64,000 bases of DNA from Dokdonella sp. GTDB lineage: Bacteria > Pseudomonadota > Gammaproteobacteria > Xanthomonadales > Rhodanobacteraceae. Positions 30,374-39,856 of this stretch are shown in pieces (position 1 is the first letter of the stretch; each line of letters starts with the position of its first letter). The stretch covers positions 35,362 to 99,361 of the forward strand of contig NZ_JAHCAP010000010.1 in the NCBI RefSeq assembly GCF_019634815.1. The letters run 5' to 3'. Position numbers and translations under genes: made by a program. The notes under the pieces are model-generated. The model saw nothing but the letters and a program-made list of their open reading frames with translations. It made no database searches and was not told where the DNA came from.

Positions 30374-33088
30374 ATGGCAACGCCCGTTCCCGTTCACGAG
30401 CCGCACAAGGTCAAGACCGTTCGCCCCATCGCGTTCCCGGGCATCGAGGAGCGCAAGCGCAATCTGGCCGCCGCGCATTTCAACACCTTCAACCTCACGC
30501 CCAGGCAGGTCGCCTTCGACATGGTCTCCTACGGCTGTGGCGCCGTGACCCAGGAACAGCTTGCCGGCCAGTTGCTCGGCGACGAGGCCTACGCCGGCGC
30601 GCGCAACTTCGAAACGATGAACGCGCAGATCACCCGCGTGCTCGGCCACACCTATGTCTGCCCGACGCACAACACCTTGGGCTCGGTGAAGATCCTGCTG
30701 CACGCGTTCGCCAAGAGTGGCCAACGTTTGCCGAGCAATGCACGCGCGCGCATCGATCTGCACGCACCGCGCGGCATCGAACTGCTTGACGTGCGCGACC
30801 ATGCGGAAGGCGTGTTCACCGGCAACTTCGACCTCGCCCGCCTGGAAACCGTGATCGGCGAGCAGCGCCCGCCTTTCATCGGCGCGCAAGCGTTCGCCGA
30901 CGGCCAGCATCCCTTGAGCCTGGCCAATTTGCGTGCGGTGCGTGAACTGGCCGACCGCCACGGCCTGCGCCTGGTGCTCGATGTCTCACGCGTGGTCGAG
31001 AATGCCTGGTACATCCAGTGCTACGAGCCGGGCCTGGCCGATCGCACCATTGCCGACCTGGTCAAGCTGATCGCCAAGAGCGCGCACGCGATCATGATGG
31101 ACGGCGCCCAGGATGCGCGCGCCAACACCGGCGGCTTTCTCGCCACCGACAATCCCGCCGACCACGAGCGCTTCATCAACGACATCGTGGTGTTCGAAGG
31201 CCTGCATACCTACGGCGGCATGGCCGGGCGCACGATGGAGATGATCGCGCGCGGTCTCGAGCTGATGTGCGAGGAGACCAGCGTGCAGTGGGCGATGGCA
31301 CAGACCGAACGCTTCACCGCGCGCCTGCGCGAAGGCGGCGTGCCGCTCGAGCGTGGCTGCGACGGCGCCTACCTGCAGGCCGACCAGTTCCTGCCGCAGG
31401 CCGGCGCACACGCCGCGCATGCACTCGCCTGCGCGCTCTACCAGACCTCGGGCGTGCGTGCGCTGGTGCCGGGCCTGGTCGGTCGCGACTCATTGCTGCC
31501 GCTGCAGATCCCGCGTCTGGCCATGACCAACCGCCAGCTCGACCAGGTCGCCGACGCGGTGATTGCACTGTATCGCCAGCGCGAACAAGTGCCCGCGCTC
31601 AAGCTCGAACGCGACAGCGACTGGCACGATGCGCTGCACTTCGGCTCGGTGTTTGCCGATCTCGCGGAATACCACTTCGATTGCGAACCCTGGCTCATCC
31701 ACACGCTCGAACCGATCGCGCTGACTTCGCGCGAACAGCGCGAACGCGCGATCCGCGAAGCCGGCTGGAACACTTTCCTGCTGCGCTCGGCCGATGTCGC
31801 CATCGACCTGCTGACCGACTCGGGCACCACCGCGATGTCGACCGCGCAGTGGGCCGCCTACGACGCCGCTTCGCCGACACCGGCGACCAGCGATGCCTAT
31901 CTCGACTTCGTCGCCGCGATCCGCGACACCTATGGCTATGACCACGTGCTGCCGACCCACCAGGGCCGCGCCGCCGAGCAGATCCTGTCGGAGGTGATGA
32001 TCAAGCCCGGCCAGATCGTGCCTGGCAACATGTACTTCACCACCACCAAGGTGCATCAGGAATACGCCGGCGGCGTGTTCGCCGACGTGATCGTCGACGA
32101 GGCCCACGATTCGACCTCCACCTTCCGTTGGAAGGGCAACATCGACATCGCCAAGCTCGATGCGCTGGTGCGTGAGCACGGCGCGGACAAGATCGCCTAT
32201 ATCTCCTTCGAGCTGTCGGTGAATCTTGCCGGTGGCCAGCCGGTGTCGATGGACAATCTGCGCGAGGTCTACGCCTGGACGCGCAAGCACGGCATAGCGG
32301 TGATGTTCGATGCCACGCGCGCGGTCGAGAACGCCTACCTGATCCAGAAGCACGACCTGCGCTACCGCAGCACCAGCGTCAAGGACATCCTGCGCGAGAT
32401 CATGCTCTACGGCGACGGCGCGACCGTTTCGGGCAAGAAGGATTTTCTCATCAACATCGGCGGCCTGCTCACCTACAAGGACAATGCCGATTGGGCGCGC
32501 CGCTCCGAAGCCAAGCTGCGCATCTACGAAGGCGGCGTGCGCGACGGCGGTCTGCCTGCGGCCGATCTTGCGGCGATGGCGCAGGGCGTGCGCGAGATGG
32601 TCGATGACCGCTACATCCGCGCCCGCATCGAGCAGTCGGTGCGTCTAGCCGGCTGGCTGCGCGAGGCGGGCGTGCCGGTGGTCGAGCCGACCGGCACCCA
32701 TGCGGTGTTCGTCGATGCGCGCCGCTTCCTGCCGCATCTGGACCAGGACGAATATCCGGCGCAGCGGCTGGCGAGCGAGATCTACGTCGAGACCGGCGTG
32801 CGCCCGATGGAACGCGGAAATGTTTCCAGCGGACGCAAGGCCGATGGCAAGAATTACCGCCCCGCACTCGAACTCGTACGCCTGACCTTGTCGCGCCGCG
32901 TCTACACCGACGATCACCTGCGCGCGGTCGCCGATGGGATCATCCGTCTGTGGCAGCGTCGTCACGAGATCGGCGGCTTGCGCTTCGTCTACGAGCCCAG
33001 GGATCTGCGCTTCTTCCAGGGCCGCTTCGAGCCGATCCCCGGCGGTGAACAGGAACAACCCGGAAAGCGGGCCAGCGGCGCCGCCTGA
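30374..33088 (+). CDS. Tandem-domain tryptophanase/tyrosine phenol-lyase family protein; N-terminal copy lacks the PLP lysine
   Basis: 904 residues, about twice the 456-471 of TnaA and tyrosine phenol-lyase. The C-terminal half (from about 470) has the complete beta-eliminating lyase signature: VLPTHQGRAAEQIL, FDATRAVENAYLI (PLP-binding Asp and Arg), and YGDGATVSGKKDFLINIGG with the PLP Lys (688/689), then GVRPMERGN. The N-terminal half aligns with it (VCPTHNTLGSVKIL; LDVSRVVENAWYI; EGLHTYGGMAGRTMEM opposite EGGVRDGGLPAADLAA), but the lysine motif reads DGAQDARANTGGF (243-255). It therefore cannot form the internal aldimine. The expected reaction is cleavage of an aromatic amino acid to pyruvate, ammonia and the ring; the substrate is unknown. 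ATG 30374 has a GGAG site. It is divergent from an Lrp-type regulator. Confidence 0.9.
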   Translation: MATPVPVHEPHKVKTVRPIAFPGIEERKRNLAAAHFNTFNLTPRQVAFDMVSYGCGAVTQEQLAGQLLGDEAYAGARNFETMNAQITRVLGHTYVCPTHNTLGSVKILLHAFAKSGQRLPSNARARIDLHAPRGIELLDVRDHAEGVFTGNFDLARLETVIGEQRPPFIGAQAFADGQHPLSLANLRAVRELADRHGLRLVLDVSRVVENAWYIQCYEPGLADRTIADLVKLIAKSAHAIMMDGAQDARANTGGFLATDNPADHERFINDIVVFEGLHTYGGMAGRTMEMIARGLELMCEETSVQWAMAQTERFTARLREGGVPLERGCDGAYLQADQFLPQAGAHAAHALACALYQTSGVRALVPGLVGRDSLLPLQIPRLAMTNRQLDQVADAVIALYRQREQVPALKLERDSDWHDALHFGSVFADLAEYHFDCEPWLIHTLEPIALTSREQRERAIREAGWNTFLLRSADVAIDLLTDSGTTAMSTAQWAAYDAASPTPATSDAYLDFVAAIRDTYGYDHVLPTHQGRAAEQILSEVMIKPGQIVPGNMYFTTTKVHQEYAGGVFADVIVDEAHDSTSTFRWKGNIDIAKLDALVREHGADKIAYISFELSVNLAGGQPVSMDNLREVYAWTRKHGIAVMFDATRAVENAYLIQKHDLRYRSTSVKDILREIMLYGDGATVSGKKDFLINIGGLLTYKDNADWARRSEAKLRIYEGGVRDGGLPAADLAAMAQGVREMVDDRYIRARIEQSVRLAGWLREAGVPVVEPTGTHAVFVDARRFLPHLDQDEYPAQRLASEIYVETGVRPMERGNVSSGRKADGKNYRPALELVRLTLSRRVYTDDHLRAVADGIIRLWQRRHEIGGLRFVYEPRDLRFFQGRFEPIPGGEQEQPGKRASGAA

Positions 33089-33163
33089 GATTGCGACACG
33101 CGATCATCCCGTGCGTCGCTTCGGCGCCGCACGGGGCGTGACGCGCGGAAATTGGCGGCTGGC

Positions 33164-33667
33164 TCAGGCGCTCTGCTTGCGCTTCTTGTCGAGTTTCTTG
33201 AGCAGCAGCGAGCGCTTGAGCGGCGAGAGGTGATCGACGAACACCTTGCCGGCCAGATGATCCATCTCGTGCTGCACGCAGACCGCGAGCGGGCCTTCGA
33301 CCTCGAACTCGATGTGCTTGCCATCGACATCCTGTGCCGCGACCTTGACCCGCAGCGCGCGCTCGACATCGGCATAGATGCCGGGAAACGACAGGCAGCC
33401 TTCCTGGAAGATCTGCTCGCCGCTCTTTTCGAGCAGGCGCGGGTTGATCAGCACGCGCGCATCGGACTTGTCCTCGGACATGTCCATCACCAGCAGCTGC
33501 TGGTGCACGTTGACCTGGGTCGCGGCCAGACCCACGCCGGGAGCGGCGTACATGGTTTCGAACATGTCGGCGACGAGCTGCTTGAGGGCGTCGTCGAACA
33601 CGGTCACCGGCTGCGCCTTGGTGCGCAGGCGCGGATCGGGAAACTCGAGGATCGTGAGCAGGGCCAT
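33164..33667 (-). CDS. def: Peptide deformylase
   Basis: 167 residues. Removes the N-formyl group from nascent chains at the ribosome. All three metal-enzyme motifs are intact: GVGLAATQ (about 45-52), EGCLSFPG (Cys metal ligand) and QHEMDHL (two His ligands plus catalytic Glu). The C-terminus is Lys-rich ([11 protein letters not shown]), as in gammaproteobacterial Def. Unlike most genomes, fmt is not adjacent; it lies 12 kb to the left. Next upstream is uvrD on the same strand, 45 nt away. Confidence 0.97.
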   Translation of the reverse strand: MALLTILEFPDPRLRTKAQPVTVFDDALKQLVADMFETMYAAPGVGLAATQVNVHQQLLVMDMSEDKSDARVLINPRLLEKSGEQIFQEGCLSFPGIYADVERALRVKVAAQDVDGKHIEFEVEGPLAVCVQHEMDHLAGKVFVDHLSPLKRSLLLKKLDKKRKQSA

Positions 33668-33712
33668 GTCAGTCAGATGCGGCCAAGCCGCGTGGATTGC
33701 AAGGCGGCCATT

Positions 33713-35914
33713 CTAGGGCAACGGCGCCAGCTTGGCGTAGGCGAGCACCAGCCGCTTGCGGCCGTGGCCGGCGAAGTTGATCTCGACGAGGGTGTGCGCG
33801 CCGGCGCCTTCATAGGCGAGCACCACGCCTTCGCCGAAACTCGCATGGTTCACGCGTTGACCCAGATTGAACGGGACGGCCGATTCCATGCGCTGCGCGG
33901 CGCCGGATGCAAACACCGGTCGGCTGACCTGGGCGCGCGGGCGCACATCACGCAGCAGATTGGCGGGGATTTCGGCGAGGAAGCGCGAGGGCCGCGCATA
34001 GGATTCCACCCCGTGCAGGCGGCGAGACTCGGCGTGGCAGAGCACGAGCTGTGCCCGCGCGCGGGTGATCCCGACATAGGCGAGGCGCCGCTCTTCTTCG
34101 AGCCGGGCGGCGTCATCGGTCGATTTCTGGCTCGGGAACAGGCCTTCCTCGAGGCCGACCAGAAACACGTTGGGAAATTCCAGACCCTTGGCCGAGTGCA
34201 GGGTCATGAGCTGCACGCAATCCTGCCACGCTTCGCCCTGCCCCTCGCCCGCCTCGAGTGCGGCATGCGCGAGGAAAGCCGACAGTTCCGACAACCCGGC
34301 CTCCAGATCCTCGGCGCTGCGCTCGAAGCGTGCGGCGACGTTGGCCAGTTCATCGAGGTTCTCCACCCGTGACTCGGCACTGCCGCGACTGTCTTTCTCG
34401 TAGTAGTCGCGCAGGCCCGAGCGCGCGAGTGCCTGCTCGACCTGTTCCGACAGACACAACTCATATGCCTTGCCCGAATCATCTCCGACCTCACCGCGAC
34501 ACTCGCGCGCCAGCGTGTCGATGAGATCGAGAAACGCGCGCAGCGCATGCTTGGCGCGCGCAGCGAGTTCGCCCTGCGCGAGTTCCTGCTGCGCGGCCTG
34601 CCACAAGGCGATGCCTTGGCCACGCGCCCGTCGGCGCAGCGCATCAAGCGTGCGCTCGCCGATCCCGCGCGGCGGCGTGTTGACCGCGCGCTCGAAAGCC
34701 GCATCGTCATTGCGATTGGCGGCCAGACGCAGATAGGCAAGCGCATCCTTGACCTCGGCGCGATCGAAATAACGCAGGCCGCCGTAGACGCGATAGGCCA
34801 CGCCGTGCTGGGCGAGCTGTTCCTCGAAATTGCGGGATTGTGCGTTGGATCGGTACAGGATCGCGTGGTCGCTCGGTCGCGCGCCTTCGCGCAGATTGGC
34901 GCGGATGCGCTCCACCACATAGCGCGCCTCGTCCTGCTCGTTGTAGGCGCTGTACAGGTCGATCGGCTCGCCGGCGGCGTCCGCGGTCCAAAGCTGCTTG
35001 CCCAGACGCGCGGGATTGTGCGCGATCACCGCGTTGGCAGCCGCGAGGATATTGCCGGTCGAGCGGTAGTTCTGTTCCAACCGTATCGTCTGCGCCTTGG
35101 GAAAATCACGCAGGAAATGCTGCACGTTCTCGACCCGCGCGCCGCGCCAGCCGTAGATCGCCTGATCGTCGTCTCCGACTACGAAACAGCGCCCGCTGCT
35201 CCCGGCGAGCACGCGCAGCCAGGCGTATTGCAAGGTGTTGGTGTCCTGGAATTCGTCGACCAGCAGATGCCGCCAGCGCTCGCGGTAGTGCGCAAGCAAG
35301 GCCTCATCGTGCAACCACAATTCATGCGCGCGCAGCAGCAGTTCGGCGAAATCGACCATGCCGCCGCGCTGACAGGCCGCCTCGTAAGCGCGATAGATGT
35401 CCAGCAACACGCGATTGGCGGGATTGAAGCCGGGATCGATGGCATCGGGGCGCTTGCCCTCGTCCTTGGCGCCATTGATGAACCAGCTCGCCTGACGCGG
35501 TGGATGGCGCGCTTCGTCGACGCCCAAGTCGCGGATCACGCGTTTGACCAGACGTTGCTGGTCGTCGGCATCGAGGATCTGAAAGGTCTCGGGCAACCGC
35601 GCTTCACGCCAGTGCCGGCGCAGCAGGCGATGGGCGATGCCGTGGAAGGTGCCGATGCTCAGTCCGCGTGCATCAGCCGACACCAACTGCTCGGTGCGCG
35701 CGCGCATCTCGGCAGCCGCCTTGTTGGTGAAGGTCACAGCGAGCACCGACCAGGGCGAGACACGCTCGACCTGCAGCAACCAACCGATGCGGTGGGTGAG
35801 CACGCGGGTCTTGCCCGAACCGGCGCCGGCGAGCACGAGGTAGTCGCCGGGTGCCGCGGTTACCGCGCTGCGCTGCGCGTCGTTGAGCCCATCGAGCAGA
35901 TGCGAAACGTCCAT
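33713..35914 (-). CDS. uvrD: DNA helicase II, UvrD family
   Basis: 733 residues. Superfamily 1A 3'-5' helicase for nucleotide excision and mismatch repair. Motifs in order: Q-motif LNDAQRSAV, Walker A LAGAGSGKTRVL (about 30), VTFTNKAAAEM, VDEFQDTN, GDDDQAIYGWRGA, RLEQNYRST, then VQLMTLHSAKGLEF and AYVGITRAR. The C-terminal RNA-polymerase-binding/SH3-like part is present (FGEGVVLAYEGAGAHTLVEI). ATG 35914 (MDVSHLLDGLNDAQ) is the canonical start; upstream frame sequence is not homologous. Confidence 0.96.
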   Translation of the reverse strand: MDVSHLLDGLNDAQRSAVTAAPGDYLVLAGAGSGKTRVLTHRIGWLLQVERVSPWSVLAVTFTNKAAAEMRARTEQLVSADARGLSIGTFHGIAHRLLRRHWREARLPETFQILDADDQQRLVKRVIRDLGVDEARHPPRQASWFINGAKDEGKRPDAIDPGFNPANRVLLDIYRAYEAACQRGGMVDFAELLLRAHELWLHDEALLAHYRERWRHLLVDEFQDTNTLQYAWLRVLAGSSGRCFVVGDDDQAIYGWRGARVENVQHFLRDFPKAQTIRLEQNYRSTGNILAAANAVIAHNPARLGKQLWTADAAGEPIDLYSAYNEQDEARYVVERIRANLREGARPSDHAILYRSNAQSRNFEEQLAQHGVAYRVYGGLRYFDRAEVKDALAYLRLAANRNDDAAFERAVNTPPRGIGERTLDALRRRARGQGIALWQAAQQELAQGELAARAKHALRAFLDLIDTLARECRGEVGDDSGKAYELCLSEQVEQALARSGLRDYYEKDSRGSAESRVENLDELANVAARFERSAEDLEAGLSELSAFLAHAALEAGEGQGEAWQDCVQLMTLHSAKGLEFPNVFLVGLEEGLFPSQKSTDDAARLEEERRLAYVGITRARAQLVLCHAESRRLHGVESYARPSRFLAEIPANLLRDVRPRAQVSRPVFASGAAQRMESAVPFNLGQRVNHASFGEGVVLAYEGAGAHTLVEINFAGHGRKRLVLAYAKLAPLP

Positions 35915-35960
35915 CCGCGCATTGTATCGGCGCAGCGTGGGCGTACGCGCAGAAATCGTC

Positions 35961-38900
35961 TCAGCCGAGCGGGGCAAACAGCTCGGCGACGTCGTCCTCG
36001 TCGAAACGCAGCGCCTGCGTGCTGCCGCCCTCGAGCACCGCGCGCGCCAGTTCGGCCTTGCGCTGCTGCAAGGCCTGGATCTTTTCCTCGACCGTGTTCG
36101 CACAGATCAACTTGTAGACGAACACCGGCTTGTCCTGGCCGATGCGGTGGGCGCGGTCGGTTGCCTGCGCCTCGACCGCCGGATTCCACCACGGGTCGTA
36201 GTGGATCACGGTGTCGGCCGCGGTGAGGTTGAGACCGACGCCGCCTGCCTTGAGGCTGATCAGGAACAGCGGCACCTTGCCGTCCTGGAACTTCTTCACC
36301 AAGGCCGTGCGCTGCGTGCCGGGGGTGTCGCCGGTGAGTGACTGCCAGGGCAGCTTGCGCGCATCGAGTGCTTGCTCGATCAGGGCCAACATTTGCGCGA
36401 ATTGGCTGAACACGAGCACACGCCGACCTTCTTCGACGAGGCTGTCGAGCATGTCGAGCAGGTAATCGAGCTTGGCGCTCTCGACCACGCGCCGCGCGCG
36501 TTCGAGCTTGACCAGCCGTGGATCGCAGCAGACCTGACGCAGCTTGAGCAGGGCGTCGATGACGACGATGCCGCTTTGCGCAAGGCCGCGCTTTTTCATT
36601 TCCTCCAGCACCCGCTGATGCTGGGCCAGGCGCAGGGTTTCGTAGAGCTCGCGCTGACGGCCTTCGAGTTCGATCTGGCGCACGATCTCGGTCTTGGCCG
36701 GCAGTTCCGCAAGCACATCTTCCTTGCGCCGGCGCAGCATCAAGGGCGCGATGCGGCGATTGAGACGCTCCTGGCGCTCGCCATCACCATGTTTTTCGAT
36801 CGGCGTGCGGAAGAAGCGCGTGAAGTGGCGATCGTCGCCGAGCAAACCCGGCTCGACCGCATCGAACAGCGCCCACAACTCACCGAGATGGTTTTCCAGC
36901 GGCGTGCCGGTCATGGCGATGCGCTGCCTGGCATCGAGCTCGCGCACCAGTTTCGCCGCGCGACTCTTGGCGTTCTTGATCGCCTGCGCCTCGTCGAGCA
37001 CGAGCAGCGAAAATTCCTGCGCCGCCAATTGCTCGTGATCGCGCAGCAGCAAGGGGTAGGTGGTGATGACGAGATCGTGCCGCGCCATTTCCTCATGCAG
37101 ACCGTGCCGTTGCGGCCCATGCACGACCAGTACCCGCAGCTGCGGCGCGAAACGCGCCGCTTCGTCACGCCAGTTGCCGACCAGACTGGTCGGTGCAAGC
37201 ACGAGGGCGGGCTGCTCGAGTTGACCGCGCTGCTTGCGCGCGAGCAGATGAGCGAGCAGCTGCACGGTCTTGCCCAGACCCATGTCGTCGGCAAGGATGC
37301 CGCCCAATCCCGAGTCGGACAGGAAGTCGAGCCAAGCCAGACCATCACGCTGGTAGCCGCGCAGGCTTGCGCGAAAGCCTTCGGGTTCGTGTGTCGGTTC
37401 GCGCTGACCGTGGCGCCGTTCGAGCTGTTCGCGCAGGCGCTCGCCGCCGCGCCAGGGCGTCGCGATCGCGGGCGTGAGCGCTTCGATCACATCGGCCTGG
37501 GCACGCCGCAGGCGCAGCGCGCCATCGGTCTCACGCAAGGGCCCTTGCAGCCATTCGAGCAGCGGCGCGATCAGTTCGCGCAACTGGCTCAGCGGCAGCG
37601 AAATGCGACGGCGCGCGTCGATCGGCACCAGCCAGGTCGCGCCTTCGGGCTCGCCCTTGCGCGGTGCCAGCGGAAAGACCGGATCGGCGAGCAAGCGATG
37701 CAGGATCGGCAACAGGTCGATGCGCTCGCCACCGACGTCGATGCCCAGACGCAGGTCGAACCACGGGCTGCCCGCATGTTCGTCGATCTCGAAGTTCCAT
37801 TGCACCTCGCCATCGATGAGCTCGAACGGAAAGCCGGCATCGGATTCGAGTCGGAACCCGCATTCGCGCAGGCGCGGCACCAGCGCGAAGAGCTGGTCGG
37901 CTGCGGCAACCTGCCTTTGGCCGGGGGCGAGCACGAAGTCGTTGTCGTTGAGCGTGCGCGTGGCGATGCCACGCAGCGAGGCGAGCATTTCGGCAGGAAC
38001 CAGCGAGAGTTCCTCGAGCTGTTCGAACGCGGCCATCTCGCGCGCGCGGTCGCGCACGATTTCGACCACCCGATCGCCCTGGCGATGCCGCTCGCGTGCG
38101 GGCGCGGGGAACGCGGGAACACGCACGCCGGCATAGTCGAACGAAAGTCGCGCAATCCCGGCCTGATAGGGTCGACTGGGCGGCGCATAGGCCGACACCG
38201 CGCGCAGTGCGAGCACCGGCTGCGGAACGACAGCGCGCTGGCGTTCGACCACCGGCGCCGCCGGTTGCGGCAGGGCCGCGAGCAAGGGCATGTCGCGCCA
38301 GCGCTCCATCAGCAGCGGCACCTGCTCGGGCAGCAGCGGCGGCGCGCGCAGCACCGCTTCGGCCAGACGCAGGTTGCCGTCGACGCGACCGAGCTCGCGC
38401 GCCTGCGGATCGAAGTACCAGAGACCACCGATCTTGAACAGGCGACTTTTCGCAGCAGCGCCATCGACGCTGAGCGCAAGCTTTTGCGTGCCATCCTCGC
38501 GCGCTTCCCAGCCGATGCGCAGCGCGCGCAGCGGGCCGAGCGTGAGCCGGCCCGCCGAGACCTTGTCGAAAAAGCACGGCAGCGACGCGAGCAGGGTTTC
38601 GAGCAAGGGTTCGTCGGCCTCGAAGGCGAGCTGGAACCAGCCGCCGCTGCCACCGAATACCGGCACACGCATGCGCAGGCCGGCGACGAGCTGAAAGGTC
38701 GCCTCATCCAGTCCCCGCCACGGCGCCGGATCGGCCCACGAGGGTTGCAAGGGTTGCGGCGTGACGTAGCCACCGCGCTTGCCCGGCTTGACGCGCACCG
38801 CTTGGGCCTGCAGGGTCGGCACCGGTCCGGCGCCGTCTGCGCGCAGCAGCACTGCGCAGACCGATTCTTCGACGAGTGCGGGCGCTGGCGGCGCGGCGCC

Positions 38901-39302
38901 GGCAATGGGGCCGACCGCGCGCAAGCCATCGAGCCAGTTCTTCCACGCACCCAGTTGTGGCTCGACCGAGCCGGCCTCGGCCGCATCGCTTGCCGGCGCG
39001 CCGCGCAACTCCTGCAGGATCAAGGCCGCAACGTGCTTGCAGGCATATTCCATCGGGCAGGTGCAATAGCTGTCGAGCTGGGCATCGACGCCGCTCCACT
39101 GCAAACGCACGCCGGCGTTGTAGGGCTCGCGCGCCGAACCCTGCACGCTGCCGATCAGCACACCTTCGCCATCACCCGCCGTGTAGCGCAGCGCGCGCAC
39201 CAAGCCGCGCTGCTGGTACTGAATCCCGCGTTCGAGCGTGCGTGGCTCGAACAGGCTGGTCCAGTGGCGTGCGAGCAGATTGCGGAAGTTCGTCTCGTCC
39301 AT
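35961..39302 (-). CDS. SNF2-family DEAD/DEAH helicase with N-terminal SWIM zinc finger
   Basis: 1113 residues. A SWIM zinc-binding motif (CTCPMEYACKH, about 80-90) is followed by a long divergent middle and a C-terminal Swi2/Snf2 ATPase. In the ATPase, LADDMGLGKTVQLLAHLLAR is motif I, VLDEAQAIKN is motif II, and VFSQFAQM with GGVGLNLTAADTVIHYDPWW and RAHRIGQD are motifs IV-VI. It is an ATP-driven translocase acting on nucleoprotein complexes, perhaps transcription or repair complexes like RapA, though the SWIM type is a distinct group. It lies directly upstream of uvrD (46 nt), so the two may be co-transcribed. Partner proteins are unknown. Confidence 0.93.
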   Translation of the reverse strand: MDETNFRNLLARHWTSLFEPRTLERGIQYQQRGLVRALRYTAGDGEGVLIGSVQGSAREPYNAGVRLQWSGVDAQLDSYCTCPMEYACKHVAALILQELRGAPASDAAEAGSVEPQLGAWKNWLDGLRAVGPIAGAAPPAPALVEESVCAVLLRADGAGPVPTLQAQAVRVKPGKRGGYVTPQPLQPSWADPAPWRGLDEATFQLVAGLRMRVPVFGGSGGWFQLAFEADEPLLETLLASLPCFFDKVSAGRLTLGPLRALRIGWEAREDGTQKLALSVDGAAAKSRLFKIGGLWYFDPQARELGRVDGNLRLAEAVLRAPPLLPEQVPLLMERWRDMPLLAALPQPAAPVVERQRAVVPQPVLALRAVSAYAPPSRPYQAGIARLSFDYAGVRVPAFPAPARERHRQGDRVVEIVRDRAREMAAFEQLEELSLVPAEMLASLRGIATRTLNDNDFVLAPGQRQVAAADQLFALVPRLRECGFRLESDAGFPFELIDGEVQWNFEIDEHAGSPWFDLRLGIDVGGERIDLLPILHRLLADPVFPLAPRKGEPEGATWLVPIDARRRISLPLSQLRELIAPLLEWLQGPLRETDGALRLRRAQADVIEALTPAIATPWRGGERLREQLERRHGQREPTHEPEGFRASLRGYQRDGLAWLDFLSDSGLGGILADDMGLGKTVQLLAHLLARKQRGQLEQPALVLAPTSLVGNWRDEAARFAPQLRVLVVHGPQRHGLHEEMARHDLVITTYPLLLRDHEQLAAQEFSLLVLDEAQAIKNAKSRAAKLVRELDARQRIAMTGTPLENHLGELWALFDAVEPGLLGDDRHFTRFFRTPIEKHGDGERQERLNRRIAPLMLRRRKEDVLAELPAKTEIVRQIELEGRQRELYETLRLAQHQRVLEEMKKRGLAQSGIVVIDALLKLRQVCCDPRLVKLERARRVVESAKLDYLLDMLDSLVEEGRRVLVFSQFAQMLALIEQALDARKLPWQSLTGDTPGTQRTALVKKFQDGKVPLFLISLKAGGVGLNLTAADTVIHYDPWWNPAVEAQATDRAHRIGQDKPVFVYKLICANTVEEKIQALQQRKAELARAVLEGGSTQALRFDEDDVAELFAPLG

Positions 39303-39406
39303 GCACCGTGCACAGGGCAGTCCAACCCGGCATGGTGCCTGCTGTGCAGCCGGCCGACAAGCATGCCAGTGCCGTCACGCGGTTCACCTTGGGCGCGCAG
39401 CCGCGA

Positions 39407-39856
39407 TCAGAACGTCACACACACCGCGCCGCGCTCTTGCAGCACCGATTCCTGCGCGAAGCGCTGGCGATAGTCGGCAATCACCGCACGCAGGCGCTGC
39501 TGGGTCGCCGCATCATCGGCGTGCACGGCGATCACGATGCGACTGGCTTCCGCGCGCAGCACGCCATCGCTGCCGCGCCAATGACCGCGACCGTCGATCA
39601 CGGTGTAGCCCGACGGCAGCGCCGGGGCAAGGACCTCGCGTTCGAACACTTGCCAATCCGCATCGCCGACCTCGCGCCCAGCGGGGATCGCGCGGCCGAA
39701 ATAGAGCGTGTCGCGCACCAGCCGTTGTTCGTCGAGCCTGCAACCGAGCGGGTGTCGCACCACCCACTCGTAGCGGCTGTTGGCGCCACCACAGCCGCCG
39801 AGCAGGATCGGCGCAAGGCCGGCGCCGAGCAGGACGCGGGCCAAGCGCCTGTTCAT
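39407..39856 (-). CDS. DUF3574-family lipoprotein
   Basis: 149 residues. Short signal peptide with lipobox (PILLGGCGG). The domain shows the DUF3574 pattern LVRDTLYFGRAIPAG, WQVFEREVLAPALP, GYTVIDGRGHWRG and RIVIAVHADD. Its ATG overlaps the stop of the S9 peptidase gene (ATGA at 39853-39856), so it is co-translated with that enzyme. Biochemical role unknown; outer-membrane or periplasmic attachment is expected. Confidence 0.85.
   Translation of the reverse strand: MNRRLARVLLGAGLAPILLGGCGGANSRYEWVVRHPLGCRLDEQRLVRDTLYFGRAIPAGREVGDADWQVFEREVLAPALPSGYTVIDGRGHWRGSDGVLRAEASRIVIAVHADDAATQQRLRAVIADYRQRFAQESVLQERGAVCVTF

Noticed and set aside
30374..33088. Double-length lyase as an assembly duplication or two fused genes by sequencing error
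   Set aside because: The two halves are strongly diverged from each other and continuous in one frame with normal codon use throughout.
36372..39473. 1033-codon plus-strand ORF
   Set aside because: Antisense to the SWIM-SNF2 helicase gene, whose motifs are complete; composition artefact.
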